Of a DNA stretch of 64,000 nucleotides, positions 1 through 9,615 are shown one piece after another (the stretch's first letter is position 1; every line of letters begins with the position of its first letter). Position numbers and translations under genes: made by a program. The stretch is from Bacillus sp. EB600 (GTDB lineage Bacteria > Bacillota > Bacilli > Bacillales > Cytobacillaceae), in NCBI RefSeq assembly GCF_024494385.1, contig NZ_JAEVLT010000015.1, positions 1 to 64,000 on the forward strand. The letters are read 5' to 3'. The notes under the pieces are model-generated. The model was given only the letters and a program-made list of their open reading frames with translations. It had not been told where the DNA came from and did no database searches.

Positions 1-1147
1 ATCTCTTTAAGTTACCCTTTGCTCTCTTTTTCTGCTTCTCGGTCACGTAGACGCTCTCTACGTTACCCTGTCCCCTCTTTTCAAGCTTCTTCGGTCACGT
101 AGACGCCCTTTACTTTACCCTGTTCCCTCTTTTACCGCTTCTTCGGTCACGTAGACGCCCTTTACTTTACCCTGTCCCCTCTTTTCAAGCTTCTTCGGTC
201 ACGTAGACGCCCTTTACTTTACTTTACTTTGTTCCCTCTTTTCAAGCTTTTTCGGTCACGTAGACGTCCTTTACTTTACCCTGTTCCCTCTTTTCAAGCT
301 TCTTCGGTCACGTAGACGCCCTTTACTTTACCCTGTTCCCTCTTTTTCTGCTTCTCGGTCACATAGACGCTCTCTACGTTACCCTGTCCCCTCTTTTCAA
401 GCTTCTTCGGTCACGTAGACGCCCTTTACTTTACCCTGTTCCCTCTTTTGCCGCTTCTTCGGTCACTCAGACGTCCTTTACTTTACCCTGTTCCCTCTTT
501 TCAAGCTTTTTCGGTCACGTAGACGCCCTTTACTTTACCCTGTTCCCTCTTTTCAAGCTCCTTCGGTCACATAGACGCCCTTTACTTTACTTTGTTCCCT
601 CTTTTGCCGCTTCTTCGGTCACTCAGACGTCCTTTACTTTACCCTGTTCCCTCTTTTCAAGCTTCTTCGGTCACGTAGACGCCCTTTACTTTACTTTGTT
701 CCCTCTTTTGCCGCTTCTTCGGTCACTCAGACGTCCTTTACTTTACCCTGTTCCCTCTTTTCAAGCTTCTTCGGTCACGTAGACGCCCTTTACTTTACCC
801 TGTTCCCTCTTTTGCCGCTTCTTCGGTAACGTAGACGCCCTTTACTTTACCCTGTTCCCTCTTTTACCGCTTCTTCGGTCACGTAGACGCCCTTTACTTT
901 ACCCTGCCCCCTCTTTTCAAGCTCCTTCGGTCACATAGACGCCCTTTACTTTACCCTGCCCCCTCTTTTCAAGCTTCTTCGGTCACGTAGACGTCCTTTA
1001 CTTTACCCTGCCCCCTCTTTTCAAGCTCCTTCGGTCACATAGACGCCCTTTACTTTACCCTGCCCCCTCTTTTCAAGCTTCTTCGGTCACGTAGACGCCC
1101 TTTACTTTACCCTGCCCCCTCTTTTCAAGCTTCTTCGGTCACGTAGT
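1..1147. repeat. 52-bp tandem repeat array (about 22 copies)
   Basis: The core CGGTCACGTAGACG recurs with starts at 40, 92, 144, 196, 253, 305, 356, 408, 460, 512, 564, 616, 668, 720, 772, 824, 876, 928, 980, 1032, 1084 and 1136. The period is 52 bp, apart from one 57-bp and one 51-bp step. Units differ at linked positions: TCAAGC, GCCGC or ACCGC before the core, and CACGTAG, CACATAG or CACTCAG within it. 52 is not a multiple of 3 and every frame has stops, so it is not a coding repeat. The array ends just downstream of the hemY terminator and probably continues left of the window. Confidence 0.95.
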
Positions 1148-1163
1148 GAAGTAAATTTTATCC

Positions 1164-1200
1164 CCCAAAAAAGAAGCTGTTACGCTTGAACAGCTTCTTT
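1164..1200 (-). terminator. Rho-independent terminator of the hem operon
   Basis: An 11-bp perfect stem (1171-1181 with 1189-1199) is followed on the minus strand by a T-run. The upstream arm includes the last codons and stop of hemY, so the terminator overlaps the gene end. Confidence 0.85.
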
Positions 1201-2625
1201 GGAGAAATCATTTAATTTGAGATATTCTAAAACATGTTGGACTGCTGCCTCACCTTGGTCGATGCAATCGGGAACGCCAATCCCTTCATAGGAAGAACCC
1301 GCTAAAAATACACCGGGCAATTCTTCAGCAACATGTTTTTTGATCGTTTCAAGCCGTTGCTTATGGCCGACAATATATTGCGGCATTGCATTTTTCCATC
1401 TGGAAATAACAGCAAAGTCAGGCTCCATTGATATATCCATCGTTTTGCTTAAGTCATCAAGGACGATTTTTATAATTTGGTCATCGGACAGGTCAACGAT
1501 CGTCTCGTCACCAGCACGGCCCACATAACAGCGAAGCAGTACCTTGCCTTCAGGAGCAGAGTGTTTCCACTTTTTGTGTGTCCATGTACACGCAGTAATT
1601 GTATAATCACTATTTCTTGAGACAACGAACCCTGTACCATTAATATCCTTCTTAATTGCTTCTTTAGGGAAAGCAAGCGCGACTGTCGCAACAGAAGTTG
1701 AAGGTACATTTTTAAAAGGATCAAAAAAGGAATACTGCTTAAAAATCAACTGGGTAATTTTGTGGGAGGTAGCAGCTATCACACTATCAGCCATCATGGT
1801 TTCCCCGTTGTTTAAAAAAATCTCGTATTGATCGTTCAATTTATAAATTTTGCTGACGCGATGTCCTTTTAAAATGGAATTAGGCTCCAATTTTGCTTCA
1901 ATTGCCTCTGCAAACGACTGAAGACCCGTTTTAAATGTCAAAAAAGCACCTTTTGATTTATCGGCGGTTTCTTTCTTTTTCGGCTGAGAGGAACTAGATT
2001 TCCTCATTCCTATTATTAAGCTGCGATACTTTTGTTCAACCTCATAAAACTGTGGATATGTTGCCATTAAACTTAACTGATCAAGATCACCCGCGTAAAT
2101 ACCAGACAATAATGGCTCAATTAAATTCTCAACAACCTCATTTCCCAATCTTCTTCGGAAAAAATCTCCTAATGATTGGTCTTTGCCACTATCTGACTTT
2201 GGCAAAAACAGATCTGCTGCAGCCCTCAGCTTTCCCGGAATCGAAAATAAACCTGTTGTGATAAACGGCCCAACTTCTGTTGGGATCCCCATAACCGAAC
2301 CGCCTGGCATAGAATATAATTTATTATTTACAAGAATATAAGACTTTCCTGTTGAGTTATGAACCAGCTGATCCTCCATGCCAACCTCTTTTGCAAGCCT
2401 TTTAATGCTCGTTTTACGCGCTAAAAATGAATCAGGACCCCGTTCAATTGTAAAACCGTCCCTTATAACCGTTTGCATTTTTCCACCCAGCCGATGAGAA
2501 GCTTCAATGAGCTTAACATCGAGTGGAAGATGTTTTTCTCGTGCAATTTTTTGAAGATAAAATGCTGAAGTCAATCCAGTAATCCCACCCCCAACAATTG
2601 CAACAACACGTCTGCCTTCCCTCAC
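1180..2625 (-). CDS. hemY: Coproporphyrinogen III / protoporphyrinogen oxidase HemY (CgoX)
   Basis: FAD-dependent, oxygen-using oxidase of haem synthesis. In Gram-positive bacteria this family oxidises coproporphyrinogen III to coproporphyrin III in the coproporphyrin-dependent pathway. The N-terminus has the dinucleotide-binding motif GGGITGLTSA, followed by a glutamate-containing strand (KLIEASHRLGGK), and the C-terminus has the FAD-contacting stretch LPGVFLAGSSYEGIGVPDCI. The length of 481 aa is usual for the family. I chose the GTG at 2625, which has AAAGAGGTG six bases upstream; an in-frame GTG at 2643 has no ribosome-binding site. It is the last gene of hemE-hemH-hemY, as in B. subtilis. 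Confidence 0.95.
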   Translation of the reverse strand: MREGRRVVAIVGGGITGLTSAFYLQKIAREKHLPLDVKLIEASHRLGGKMQTVIRDGFTIERGPDSFLARKTSIKRLAKEVGMEDQLVHNSTGKSYILVNNKLYSMPGGSVMGIPTEVGPFITTGLFSIPGKLRAAADLFLPKSDSGKDQSLGDFFRRRLGNEVVENLIEPLLSGIYAGDLDQLSLMATYPQFYEVEQKYRSLIIGMRKSSSSQPKKKETADKSKGAFLTFKTGLQSFAEAIEAKLEPNSILKGHRVSKIYKLNDQYEIFLNNGETMMADSVIAATSHKITQLIFKQYSFFDPFKNVPSTSVATVALAFPKEAIKKDINGTGFVVSRNSDYTITACTWTHKKWKHSAPEGKVLLRCYVGRAGDETIVDLSDDQIIKIVLDDLSKTMDISMEPDFAVISRWKNAMPQYIVGHKQRLETIKKHVAEELPGVFLAGSSYEGIGVPDCIDQGEAAVQHVLEYLKLNDFSKEAVQA

Positions 2626-2656
2626 GGAAGTCACCTCTTTCACGAATTCTTGCTGT

Positions 2657-3598
2657 TTATTCAGATGATTTTACTATAGTCTTCAAAATGACAGTAGACA
2701 AAGCATCGATAAATGGTTCCTTTGCGTTTGGCATCTCTGGGCGATAATAGTTCGCCCCGACTTCATCTGTCACTGCTTTACATTCAATATCATTATCATA
2801 AAGCACCTCAAGGTGTTCACAAACAAAGCCTACAGGCGCGTAAACATACGATTTATACTGATGCTCTTTGGCTAATGCTCTTGTTAGTTCTTTAACATCA
2901 GGACCAAGCCAGGGTTCAGGCGTTCTCCCTGCACTCTGCCAGCCAACCGTGTAGGTTTTAATTCCAGCCTGTCGAGCAATTAAATCAGCAGTCTCCTGCA
3001 GTTGCTGTGGATACGGATCACCCGATCGCAGAATCTTCTCTGGCAGGCTGTGAGCAGAGACAATAAGCATCGATTGTTCCTTTTCATCCTTCGGCATTTG
3101 CTCATAAATTTGCTTTATTTTTTCAGCCCAAAAATCAACAAATTTAGGTTCATCGTACCAGCTTTCGACCGAGAAAAATCTTGGCCCTCCCAGTTTCTCT
3201 GCTTCTTCTTTTGCCCTGTCATTATACGACTTTACACTAAAGCTGGAGAAGTGCGGAGCAAGTACGATACTAACAGCCTCTTCGATCCCATCCTGATTCA
3301 TTTGCTTAACAGCCTCTTCAATAAACGGATCAATGTGCTTTAGTCCAAGATACATTTTAAAATCAATTTCAGTTTGTAGTTGATTGAGTTGTCTTTCTAG
3401 TTTTTCCGCTTGTTCCATTGTAATTTTGGAAAGTGGGGAAATTCCGCCAATCGCCTCATAACGATTTCTCAAGTCCTCAATCATATCAGCTGATGGCTTG
3501 CGGCCGTGGCGAATGTGTGTATAGTAACGTTCAAGATCTTCTAATTTATATGGGGTTCCATATGCCATAACAAGCAAACCCATTTTCTTTTTTGTCAA
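2657..3598 (-). CDS. hemH: Coproporphyrin ferrochelatase HemH (CpfC)
   Basis: Inserts Fe2+ into coproporphyrin III (protoporphyrin IX in the classical scheme); a soluble monomer in Gram-positives. The protein opens with [10 protein letters not shown], the usual ferrochelatase N-terminus, and contains SAHSLPEKI with the catalytic His and [12 protein letters not shown] with the acidic metal-path residues. At 313 aa it matches the B. subtilis enzyme (about 310 aa). Translation starts at a TTG preceded by GAGGTG with 8-nt spacing. hemY follows 31 bp downstream. A 207-bp gap with a terminator-like hairpin separates it from hemE. Confidence 0.96.
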   Translation of the reverse strand: MTKKKMGLLVMAYGTPYKLEDLERYYTHIRHGRKPSADMIEDLRNRYEAIGGISPLSKITMEQAEKLERQLNQLQTEIDFKMYLGLKHIDPFIEEAVKQMNQDGIEEAVSIVLAPHFSSFSVKSYNDRAKEEAEKLGGPRFFSVESWYDEPKFVDFWAEKIKQIYEQMPKDEKEQSMLIVSAHSLPEKILRSGDPYPQQLQETADLIARQAGIKTYTVGWQSAGRTPEPWLGPDVKELTRALAKEHQYKSYVYAPVGFVCEHLEVLYDNDIECKAVTDEVGANYYRPEMPNAKEPFIDALSTVILKTIVKSSE

Positions 3599-3685
3599 TT
3601 TGTCAGCACCTCGTTTCTAGTCCAAGTGGGTACACTTAAAAATGACCTTCTCTTTCAGCCGTCTTTAAGAATGGGCACTTGTGAA

Positions 3686-3716
3686 AAAGAGGGGTGTTTC
3701 GCATTTATCCCCTCTC
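3686..3716 (-). terminator. Terminator-like hairpin between hemE and hemH
   Basis: AGAGGGG (3688-3694) pairs with CCCCTCT (3709-3715), and on the minus strand the stem runs into CTTTTTC. It lies inside the otherwise co-oriented hem gene set, so it may cause partial termination that lowers hemH-hemY relative to hemE. A separate promoter for hemH-hemY is not obvious in this gap. Confidence 0.55.
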
Positions 3717-3805
3717 GCAGACATTCTTCCTATATTGTGCCAAAAAATCCGATGGTTTGCCAACTTTAGCACTATTAAAATAAAAAATACTAATTGGGTT
3801 CAGTT

Positions 3806-4843
3806 TTACTTCGCAGCAGAATAGTCATGGATAAAAGCTGTTAATCTCTTTAAGATATCTGGATCAGCCTGAGGAAAAACCCCATGACCTAAGTTGAAAA
3901 TATAACCGTTTTGCGCCATTCCCTGATCCAAAATTGCTTTTGCTTTCTCCTCAATAACTTCCCAAGGTGCTAAAAGAATGGCCGGATCGAGGTTTCCCTG
4001 CAAGGTTTTTTGAATTCCTAATTCCCTTGCCTGCTGAATTGGCATGCGCCAATCTAAACCAACCACATCTAGCGGCAGATCATTCCATTCTAAAGCTAGA
4101 TGGCTAGCACCAACGCCAAACATGATAAGGGGGACGTTTTCTTCTCTAAGCGCAGAAAAGATTTTAGCCATTACCGGTTTGATAAAGTATCGATAGTCTT
4201 CTACATTCAATGCGCCGACCCATGAGTCAAAAATTTGAATAGCTTTTGCCCCAGCTTTAATCTGCGCTTTTACATATATAATAATCATCTCAGCGAGCTT
4301 ATCCATTAAGGCAAACCATGCTTTAGGTTCCGTATACATGAACGCCTTTGTTTTATTGTAGTTCCGTGATGGACCGCCCTCGATCATATAACTGGCGAGT
4401 GTAAACGGTGCACCTGAAAAACCAATTAACGGGACAGACAATTGTTCTTCAGTCAAAAGCTTAATCGTTTCAAGTACATACGGGATATCTTCCTCAGGGG
4501 AAATTCCGCCTAGTTTTTCAACATCGGCTAAGGACTTGATTGGATTTGCGATGACAGGCCCTACCCCACTTTTTATCTCAACCTCTACTCCAATTGCCGG
4601 AAGCGGTGTCATAATATCTTTATACAGGATCGCGGCATCGACATCATAATTTTCAACCGGAAGTCTGGTAACATATGCACATAGCTCTGGTTGATGGGTA
4701 ATTTCAAACAGAGAATATTTTTCTTTAATTACTCGATATTCCGGCTGGGATCGCCCTGCCTGCCTCATATACCAAACAGGTACATAATCTGTCTTTTCTC
4801 CTCGAGCTGCTTTTAAAAACGTATCGTTAATCGGTCTTACCAT
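3806..4843 (-). CDS. hemE: Uroporphyrinogen decarboxylase HemE
   Basis: Decarboxylates the four acetate side chains of uroporphyrinogen III to give coproporphyrinogen III; a cytoplasmic TIM-barrel enzyme without cofactor. The diagnostic N-terminal signature [10 protein letters not shown] and the motif [17 protein letters not shown] are present. The C-terminal [11 protein letters not shown] loop is also typical. 345 aa is normal. ATG start with AAAGGTGG upstream. It is the first gene of the hem set, transcribed away from the urea transporter. Confidence 0.97.
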   Translation of the reverse strand: MVRPINDTFLKAARGEKTDYVPVWYMRQAGRSQPEYRVIKEKYSLFEITHQPELCAYVTRLPVENYDVDAAILYKDIMTPLPAIGVEVEIKSGVGPVIANPIKSLADVEKLGGISPEEDIPYVLETIKLLTEEQLSVPLIGFSGAPFTLASYMIEGGPSRNYNKTKAFMYTEPKAWFALMDKLAEMIIIYVKAQIKAGAKAIQIFDSWVGALNVEDYRYFIKPVMAKIFSALREENVPLIMFGVGASHLALEWNDLPLDVVGLDWRMPIQQARELGIQKTLQGNLDPAILLAPWEVIEEKAKAILDQGMAQNGYIFNLGHGVFPQADPDILKRLTAFIHDYSAAK

Positions 4844-4879
4844 TTAAAATATCCACCTTTCGAGACATGTCTGCTTAAC

Positions 4880-4907
4880 ATTGTAATATATCTGATGATA
4901 AAGTAAA
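4880..4907 (-). promoter_or_regulatory. Candidate sigma-A promoter of hemE
   Basis: On the minus strand, TTTACT (4902-4907) and TACAAT (4880-4885) are 16 bp apart and lie about 40 bp upstream of the hemE start. The match is moderate. The remainder of the 358-bp gap 4844-5201 is AT-rich, with no ORF and no clear operator; a TnrA-type site was looked for and not seen. Confidence 0.45.
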
Positions 4908-5201
4908 ACTAGATTTCAAAAGGGATTCCACAGCTTCTCAAAAGAAGTTACAAGGATTTATTTTTATAAAAAAAAATATCTTAACAATATACAATGTCTT
5001 CACTATATCGATTTATTAAAATCTTGGGTAGATACCGTGCTTAACTGTCAAAAAAAAGTCGTTTTTAAGTTTACAAATTTGTTTAAATTAAAAGGTAAGA
5101 AAAGCAGAGTAAATTAAGTATGTATCAGATTTCCCCATGCGGGTAAATTACTCAAGTAAATATACCTTCCGCCCGCTAAATAAAAGATAAAAACTTTTTA
5201 A

Positions 5202-6158
5202 ATGGGGATGATTACTATACAAAAACTAACGCCAGATTTCGTAAATAGAACCACTCTAATATCGTTGATGATATCCTCTCTAAAAGGTATTTCACAAGTA
5301 ATACTGATTGAAAATGCAATAACAGGCTTCATTATTCTTGTCGCTATTATGATTTCATCTTTAGCTTTAGGCATCATTACCCTTTTATCGGCCATCATCG
5401 GAACCCTAATTGCTAAAATAGGTGGAGCAGATATAGATAGTGTTAATCAAGGATTATATGGATACAACTCTGTACTAACAGGGATGGCGCTTTCATTGTT
5501 TTTAAGCGGTGATGACCGCTGGGCAATTGCTTTAACTGGTGCTGCCATTGCAGCGGTATTTTCAGCAACGTTAATCCATGTTATGAAAAATACTGGACTG
5601 CCCGTCCTTACGTTTCCATTCATTACCCTTACATGGTTTTTACTGCTGACCTCTTATCGGTTGGTTACATTTCGGTTAAGCCCTAATCTTGTACCACAGT
5701 CTTTATCCAATTGGACACTGAATATTGAGGGTGAAACAAATTGGCTTGATGGAAGTGTAAATGGAATCGGGCAAGTCTTTTTTCTTGATTATAACTTATC
5801 TGGTATTTTACTTTTTGTCGCGATCTTTTGGGCAGGGTGGAAATTTGGTCTTTATGCCATCATCGGTAATGCTGCCGCTTTATTAACATCCTATCTTCTT
5901 GGGGGTGAACATAGTTTAATTTTTAATGGACTTTATGGTTACAATGCCATTTTAACCATTATCGCTGTATCGATTGTCTTTAAGGAAAACCAGCGTTTCT
6001 CACTGCTGACAGGGATTATTGCTGCTTGTTTGACGGTTCCCATTACGGCTAGTGTTGATACATGGCTATTGCCCTATGGCCTTCCCGCGCTAACAATGCC
6101 TTTTGTTTTATGTTCATGGCTGTTTCTAGGTGCAAGAAAGGTTCTCACATCTATTTGA
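5202..6158 (+). CDS. Urea transporter (UT family)
   Basis: Membrane channel-like urea transporter of the UT/Yut family. It is built of two homologous halves, each carrying the family repeat: GLYGYNSVLTGMALSL in the first half and GLYGYNAILTIIAV in the second. Each repeat is followed by a proline-rich re-entrant segment, LPVLTFPFITLTW and LPALTMPFVLCSW. About 10 hydrophobic segments are present and 318 aa is typical of bacterial members. It is convergent with, and shares a terminator with, the adjacent urease operon, so it most likely supplies urea to that enzyme. No good Shine-Dalgarno precedes the ATG at 5202 or the ATG at 5208, so the exact start is uncertain. Confidence 0.9.
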   Translation: MGMITIQKLTPDFVNRTTLISLMISSLKGISQVILIENAITGFIILVAIMISSLALGIITLLSAIIGTLIAKIGGADIDSVNQGLYGYNSVLTGMALSLFLSGDDRWAIALTGAAIAAVFSATLIHVMKNTGLPVLTFPFITLTWFLLLTSYRLVTFRLSPNLVPQSLSNWTLNIEGETNWLDGSVNGIGQVFFLDYNLSGILLFVAIFWAGWKFGLYAIIGNAAALLTSYLLGGEHSLIFNGLYGYNAILTIIAVSIVFKENQRFSLLTGIIAACLTVPITASVDTWLLPYGLPALTMPFVLCSWLFLGARKVLTSI

Positions 6159-6161
6159 TAA

Positions 6162-6208
6162 AACGAAAAGCAACATCCCGGACGTGTACGGGATGTTGCT
6201 TTTTCGTT
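6162..6208. terminator. Bidirectional terminator between urea transporter and ureH
   Basis: A near-perfect 19-bp stem (AACGAAAAGCAACATCCCG and its complement) encloses an 8-nt loop. U-rich ends occur in both directions, so it serves both convergent units. Confidence 0.9.
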
Positions 6209-6242
6209 AATATTTAAAACTTTTTTGTAACAGCCATTAGAG

Positions 6243-6935
6243 CTAAATCCATTGCTTAAACAAACCTTCGTTAAAACCCAAATTATACATATAGTAAATT
6301 CCAAAAAGAATGCTTATGCAACCGGTAGTCATGATTAGCACCCTGCTTGTTACCATTTGTTTCATGCTTAAAACAAATGGAATTCCAATAATCGTTGTAA
6401 ACAGCAACATGCCAGTTATGGTGCCAGCACCAAAGACTAAAATATATAAACCGCCCTGCCAAACGGAATTCACCGTACTCATCGTAAGCAAAACCATCGC
6501 CGCACTTCCTGCGAGTCCATGTATAAGCCCAATAATTAAAGATTTTAAATACGGTACATTTTTATTTACTTGAATTGTAGAGAGGCCGGATTCTTCTGAA
6601 TGGTCAAGGTGAATATGATGTGAGTGCTTTCGATCCTTCTTAAAGGATAAAATACTGGTGGTCCCAAGATAAACGAGCATGATCCCTACTAAAAATTCTA
6701 ATGACAGTGACCACTTTGCCGATATATCATTTTTCATCATAATTAAAATAATGCCAATAATAAAAAGAGTAGCTGTGTGCCCAATTCCCCAATAAATTCC
6801 GGCAAGTGATGCGTGCGATAATTTTTTGCTTTGGCTTGCAATGGTGGAAACAGCAATCACATGATCCGGTTCCATAGCATGCCTAATTCCTAATAAAAAT
6901 CCCAAGGTCATAACTGAAAACAAGGTAATTTCCAT
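6243..6935 (-). CDS. ureH: Nickel transporter-like protein UreH (RcnA/NicO type)
   Basis: Polytopic membrane protein with the metal-transporter signature HAMEPDHVIAVST (HX4D) in the first helix. A second conserved segment, GLIHGLAGSAAMVLL, lies in a later helix, and a His-rich loop (KHSHHIHLDHSEE) lies between. This is the UreH family found at the end of Bacillus urease operons (for example strain TB-90), where it is associated with nickel supply. I placed the start at the ATG of MEITLFSVM (230 aa), which has GGGGAGGAA upstream; an in-frame extension of 33 residues lacks a ribosome-binding site. It is the last gene of the ure operon, 77 bp after ureD. Confidence 0.85.
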   Translation of the reverse strand: MEITLFSVMTLGFLLGIRHAMEPDHVIAVSTIASQSKKLSHASLAGIYWGIGHTATLFIIGIILIMMKNDISAKWSLSLEFLVGIMLVYLGTTSILSFKKDRKHSHHIHLDHSEESGLSTIQVNKNVPYLKSLIIGLIHGLAGSAAMVLLTMSTVNSVWQGGLYILVFGAGTITGMLLFTTIIGIPFVLSMKQMVTSRVLIMTTGCISILFGIYYMYNLGFNEGLFKQWI

Positions 6936-7012
6936 TAAAATTCCTCCCCTATTATCCCTTTTCTCATTTAGAAAAACCCAGTAACCGTATAGATTACCAG
7001 GTATTATAACTT

Positions 7013-7837
7013 TTAATATTTTCTTAAAAAGCAAAGGCTGGTACTAAACCATTCTTTCCTAATTGTATGTAGACACTCCGCAAATATTCTCTCTATTACT
7101 TGAGTGGAATTTGCTAATACACGGATTGTAAACCCTGGTTTTGCTAAAAGCGAAATACCAGCCTTAAACGAGGCTGAATTATCATTTATTTCCTGAATTA
7201 ACCGGTCAAGAAGAGCACTGCTCGTTTGTTCCCCTACGACAATCATCGAGCCTAAATGGGAAAATCCCTCCATTAACCCTAGTCCCCCTATATTTTGAAC
7301 ACCAGGTTTCAATTTAATATGGTCATAGGCTGCCAGTTCATTATCAATATAGACCTCATTCAGCAATTGCACACTTTCATAACTAAAACGAACTCCATCT
7401 GGTGACCAGCCTGGTGTAATAATATCGGTATAAATAAACGTCGCGTTTTTTTCCATTCGGATAACATTTTTTTGTTTATATCTAGCGTCTCGGTAAGCAA
7501 TAAGCGGATCGGGTAAATATTCAAGAAAGCTGCCCTCTTTAAGAATGATCTCCGTTTCCTGATATACGTGATTATTTGGAGTTCTATAGACCTTCGTCGC
7601 TGATTGCGTGGTTAACGTAAGTTTGGCCTGTTTTTCCAAAGAGATTTGCAGTTTATAACGGTCGCCATCTAAATAGCCTCCACCGGGGTTCAATAGATAA
7701 TAGCATGCTTGACCAGTATGATCATGATAAACCGGCCTCATGACCTTAAAAGCACCCTGGAAGTAAACGTTTTTCGCGACCGTTTTCCCTTTGCGTTCTT
7801 CGGCCGACAGTCTTAATTCACCAGTCCACCCCGCCAT
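7013..7837 (-). CDS. ureD: Urease accessory protein UreD
   Basis: Scaffold protein that binds apo-urease with UreF and UreG during nickel insertion. The sequence has the family landmarks YYLLNPGGGYLDGDRY near residue 45 and SATKVYRT, then EYLPDPLIAYRDARYKQ. 274 aa is normal. The ATG is preceded by AGAAGGA, and only one base separates it from the ureG stop, indicating translational coupling. Order in the operon: ureA-B-C-E-F-G-D-H. Confidence 0.95.
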   Translation of the reverse strand: MAGWTGELRLSAEERKGKTVAKNVYFQGAFKVMRPVYHDHTGQACYYLLNPGGGYLDGDRYKLQISLEKQAKLTLTTQSATKVYRTPNNHVYQETEIILKEGSFLEYLPDPLIAYRDARYKQKNVIRMEKNATFIYTDIITPGWSPDGVRFSYESVQLLNEVYIDNELAAYDHIKLKPGVQNIGGLGLMEGFSHLGSMIVVGEQTSSALLDRLIQEINDNSASFKAGISLLAKPGFTIRVLANSTQVIERIFAECLHTIRKEWFSTSLCFLRKY

Positions 7838-7838
7838 T

Positions 7839-8450
7839 TTAAGCTAATCCTTCTAAAAAAGCATTTTGTTTCAGCCAATCAACGACATCCCCTAGCCCAT
7901 CGTTTTCTTTAAGGTTGGTAAACACAAAAGGTTTATCTCCGCGGAAAACTTTTGTATCTGATTCCATCACATCAAGGGATGCACCAACAAATGGGGCTAA
8001 ATCAGTTTTATTAATAATAAACAAGTCAGATTTAATCATACCTTGTCCGCCCTTTCGGGGAATTTTTTCCCCTTGGGCTACATCGACTATATAGATCGAG
8101 AAATCAACTAATTCCGGACTAAATGTAGCTGCAAGATTATCCCCGCCGCTTTCGATAAAAATTAATTGAACGTCCGGGTGCTTTTCCTTTAGCTCATCAA
8201 TTGCGGCGAAATTCATGGAAGCATCTTCGCGTATTGCCGTATGCGGACAACCACCAGTTTCAACACCAATGATTCGGTCTGCCGGCAATACACCATTTTG
8301 CATAAGGAATTTAGCATCCTCTTTTGTATAAATATCATTTGTGACAACCGCCATACTTAATTCGTCATTCAGATGTCTGGTTAATTTTTCCACCAGCATC
8401 GTTTTACCTGCCCCTACAGGTCCTCCAACACCAATTTTAATAACGCCCAT
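7839..8450 (-). CDS. ureG: Urease accessory GTPase UreG
   Basis: SIMIBI-class GTPase that delivers nickel to urease. The P-loop GPVGAGKT is at residues 9-16. The ESGGDN segment and the NKTDLAP guanine-specificity motif follow. The metal-binding CPH motif ([13 protein letters not shown]) is intact. I used the ATG of [10 protein letters not shown] with GGGAG eight bases upstream; a GTG three codons earlier is too close to that site. 203 aa is typical. Confidence 0.97.
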   Translation of the reverse strand: MGVIKIGVGGPVGAGKTMLVEKLTRHLNDELSMAVVTNDIYTKEDAKFLMQNGVLPADRIIGVETGGCPHTAIREDASMNFAAIDELKEKHPDVQLIFIESGGDNLAATFSPELVDFSIYIVDVAQGEKIPRKGGQGMIKSDLFIINKTDLAPFVGASLDVMESDTKVFRGDKPFVFTNLKENDGLGDVVDWLKQNAFLEGLA

Positions 8451-8473
8451 AAAAAACACTCCCTTTCAATTAT

Positions 8474-9157
8474 TTAAGACATAAAGATTCGTATAGTAAC
8501 CCGTTCATGCATCATTTGTGATAGCTCTAATCCAGGAGAAACAATGCCGAAATCCTCTTCATCAAGTAGTTGAATTTTCTCTGCGGACAACACTAATTCA
8601 CTTTGGAAGTCATGAATAATTTTCTGGCCAGCTGTCTGTCCTAATGGGATGGCCCTTACAGCATTTTGCACAAGATTTGAAACAACAGAGTACAAATAAA
8701 ATAAAATCGCTTCGGTTTTCGATGCTTCAAGATTATGTGCAATCATGGTAAAAACGATTGCGGGGTGCCCAAAAGATTGCTTTGCCTTAATCCTCTTTCT
8801 GTAAATGGAGAGAATAGGAACATCATATAAATTTTCAACAAGACTTAACATTCTCTCCCCCATTCTTTGGGTGCCTTCTCTTGTTTCCCGTGGCAGATTT
8901 TGGACATTCAATATTCGGTCCAGCTTCCATACTTTTAGGTAATCTTCTTTTTCCAATGCTTGATAAATGAGATGACAAGCAAGCCCATCTGAATAGATGA
9001 GCTGTTCATTTAAATAAACATGGAGCCACTCTTTAAATGTATCCGGATTATGAACAATATTTTCTTGTATATAACTCTCAAGACCAAAGGAATGGCTAAA
9101 AGCCCCTGTTGGAAAATTCGAATCACATAACTGAAATAAGGAAAGGATTTTATTCAT
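8474..9157 (-). CDS. ureF: Urease accessory protein UreF
   Basis: All-helical partner of UreD and UreG in the urease activation complex. The N-terminus [20 protein letters not shown] is the highly conserved UreF signature, and the C-terminal half contains [10 protein letters not shown]. 227 aa is normal. The start codon lies 8 bp inside the end of ureE, which suggests coupled translation. Confidence 0.96.
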   Translation of the reverse strand: MNKILSLFQLCDSNFPTGAFSHSFGLESYIQENIVHNPDTFKEWLHVYLNEQLIYSDGLACHLIYQALEKEDYLKVWKLDRILNVQNLPRETREGTQRMGERMLSLVENLYDVPILSIYRKRIKAKQSFGHPAIVFTMIAHNLEASKTEAILFYLYSVVSNLVQNAVRAIPLGQTAGQKIIHDFQSELVLSAEKIQLLDEEDFGIVSPGLELSQMMHERVTIRIFMS

Positions 9158-9605
9158 GGCTATGACCTATATGACGAAATGCCTGCTTTACCTTGCGTTC
9201 TTCACGGGTAAAAGGAATGTCCATCTCCCTTACTAACTCCTCCACAAGATAATCATATTGAACCATCATTTCATCATTCTCAAATTGGGCCGGAAGATGA
9301 CGATTGCCCAGCTGATGGGCGATATTTCCCATTTCGTTTAGACTCCGCGGTCTAATCACCAATAAATCATCCGCCATCACATCAATGACAATCATATTTC
9401 GATCATCCATATACAAAACATCACCTGCAGCCAAGGCTCGCGACTCTTTCAAGCGAATGCCAATTTCCCGGCCGTGGTCTGTTTTCACCCGTTGAATCCG
9501 TTTCACCAAGTGAGCACTCTCAAGGTAAACCTTTTCAATATGACGGTTAATGATTTCTTCTTTTTCCATACTCTCAATATTTGCTTCAATTCTTTCAATG
9601 ATCAC
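9150..9605 (-). CDS. ureE: Urease accessory nickel chaperone UreE
   Basis: Dimeric metallochaperone that donates nickel. The body aligns by eye with known Ure[22 protein letters not shown] in the N-terminal domain and [19 protein letters not shown] in the metal-binding domain. The C-terminus ends RHIGHSHE, a short His tail rather than the long poly-His of Klebsiella. I chose the GTG at 9605 (151 aa) because GAGGTGG lies just upstream; an upstream in-frame extension into ureC has no support. Confidence 0.93.
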   Translation of the reverse strand: MIIERIEANIESMEKEEIINRHIEKVYLESAHLVKRIQRVKTDHGREIGIRLKESRALAAGDVLYMDDRNMIVIDVMADDLLVIRPRSLNEMGNIAHQLGNRHLPAQFENDEMMVQYDYLVEELVREMDIPFTREERKVKQAFRHIGHSHE

Positions 9606-9615
9606 TGTTCCCACC

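Noticed and set aside
1-1147. CRISPR array
   Set aside because: The periodic sequence has no unique spacers; whole 52-bp units are repeated, so it is a minisatellite-type tandem array.
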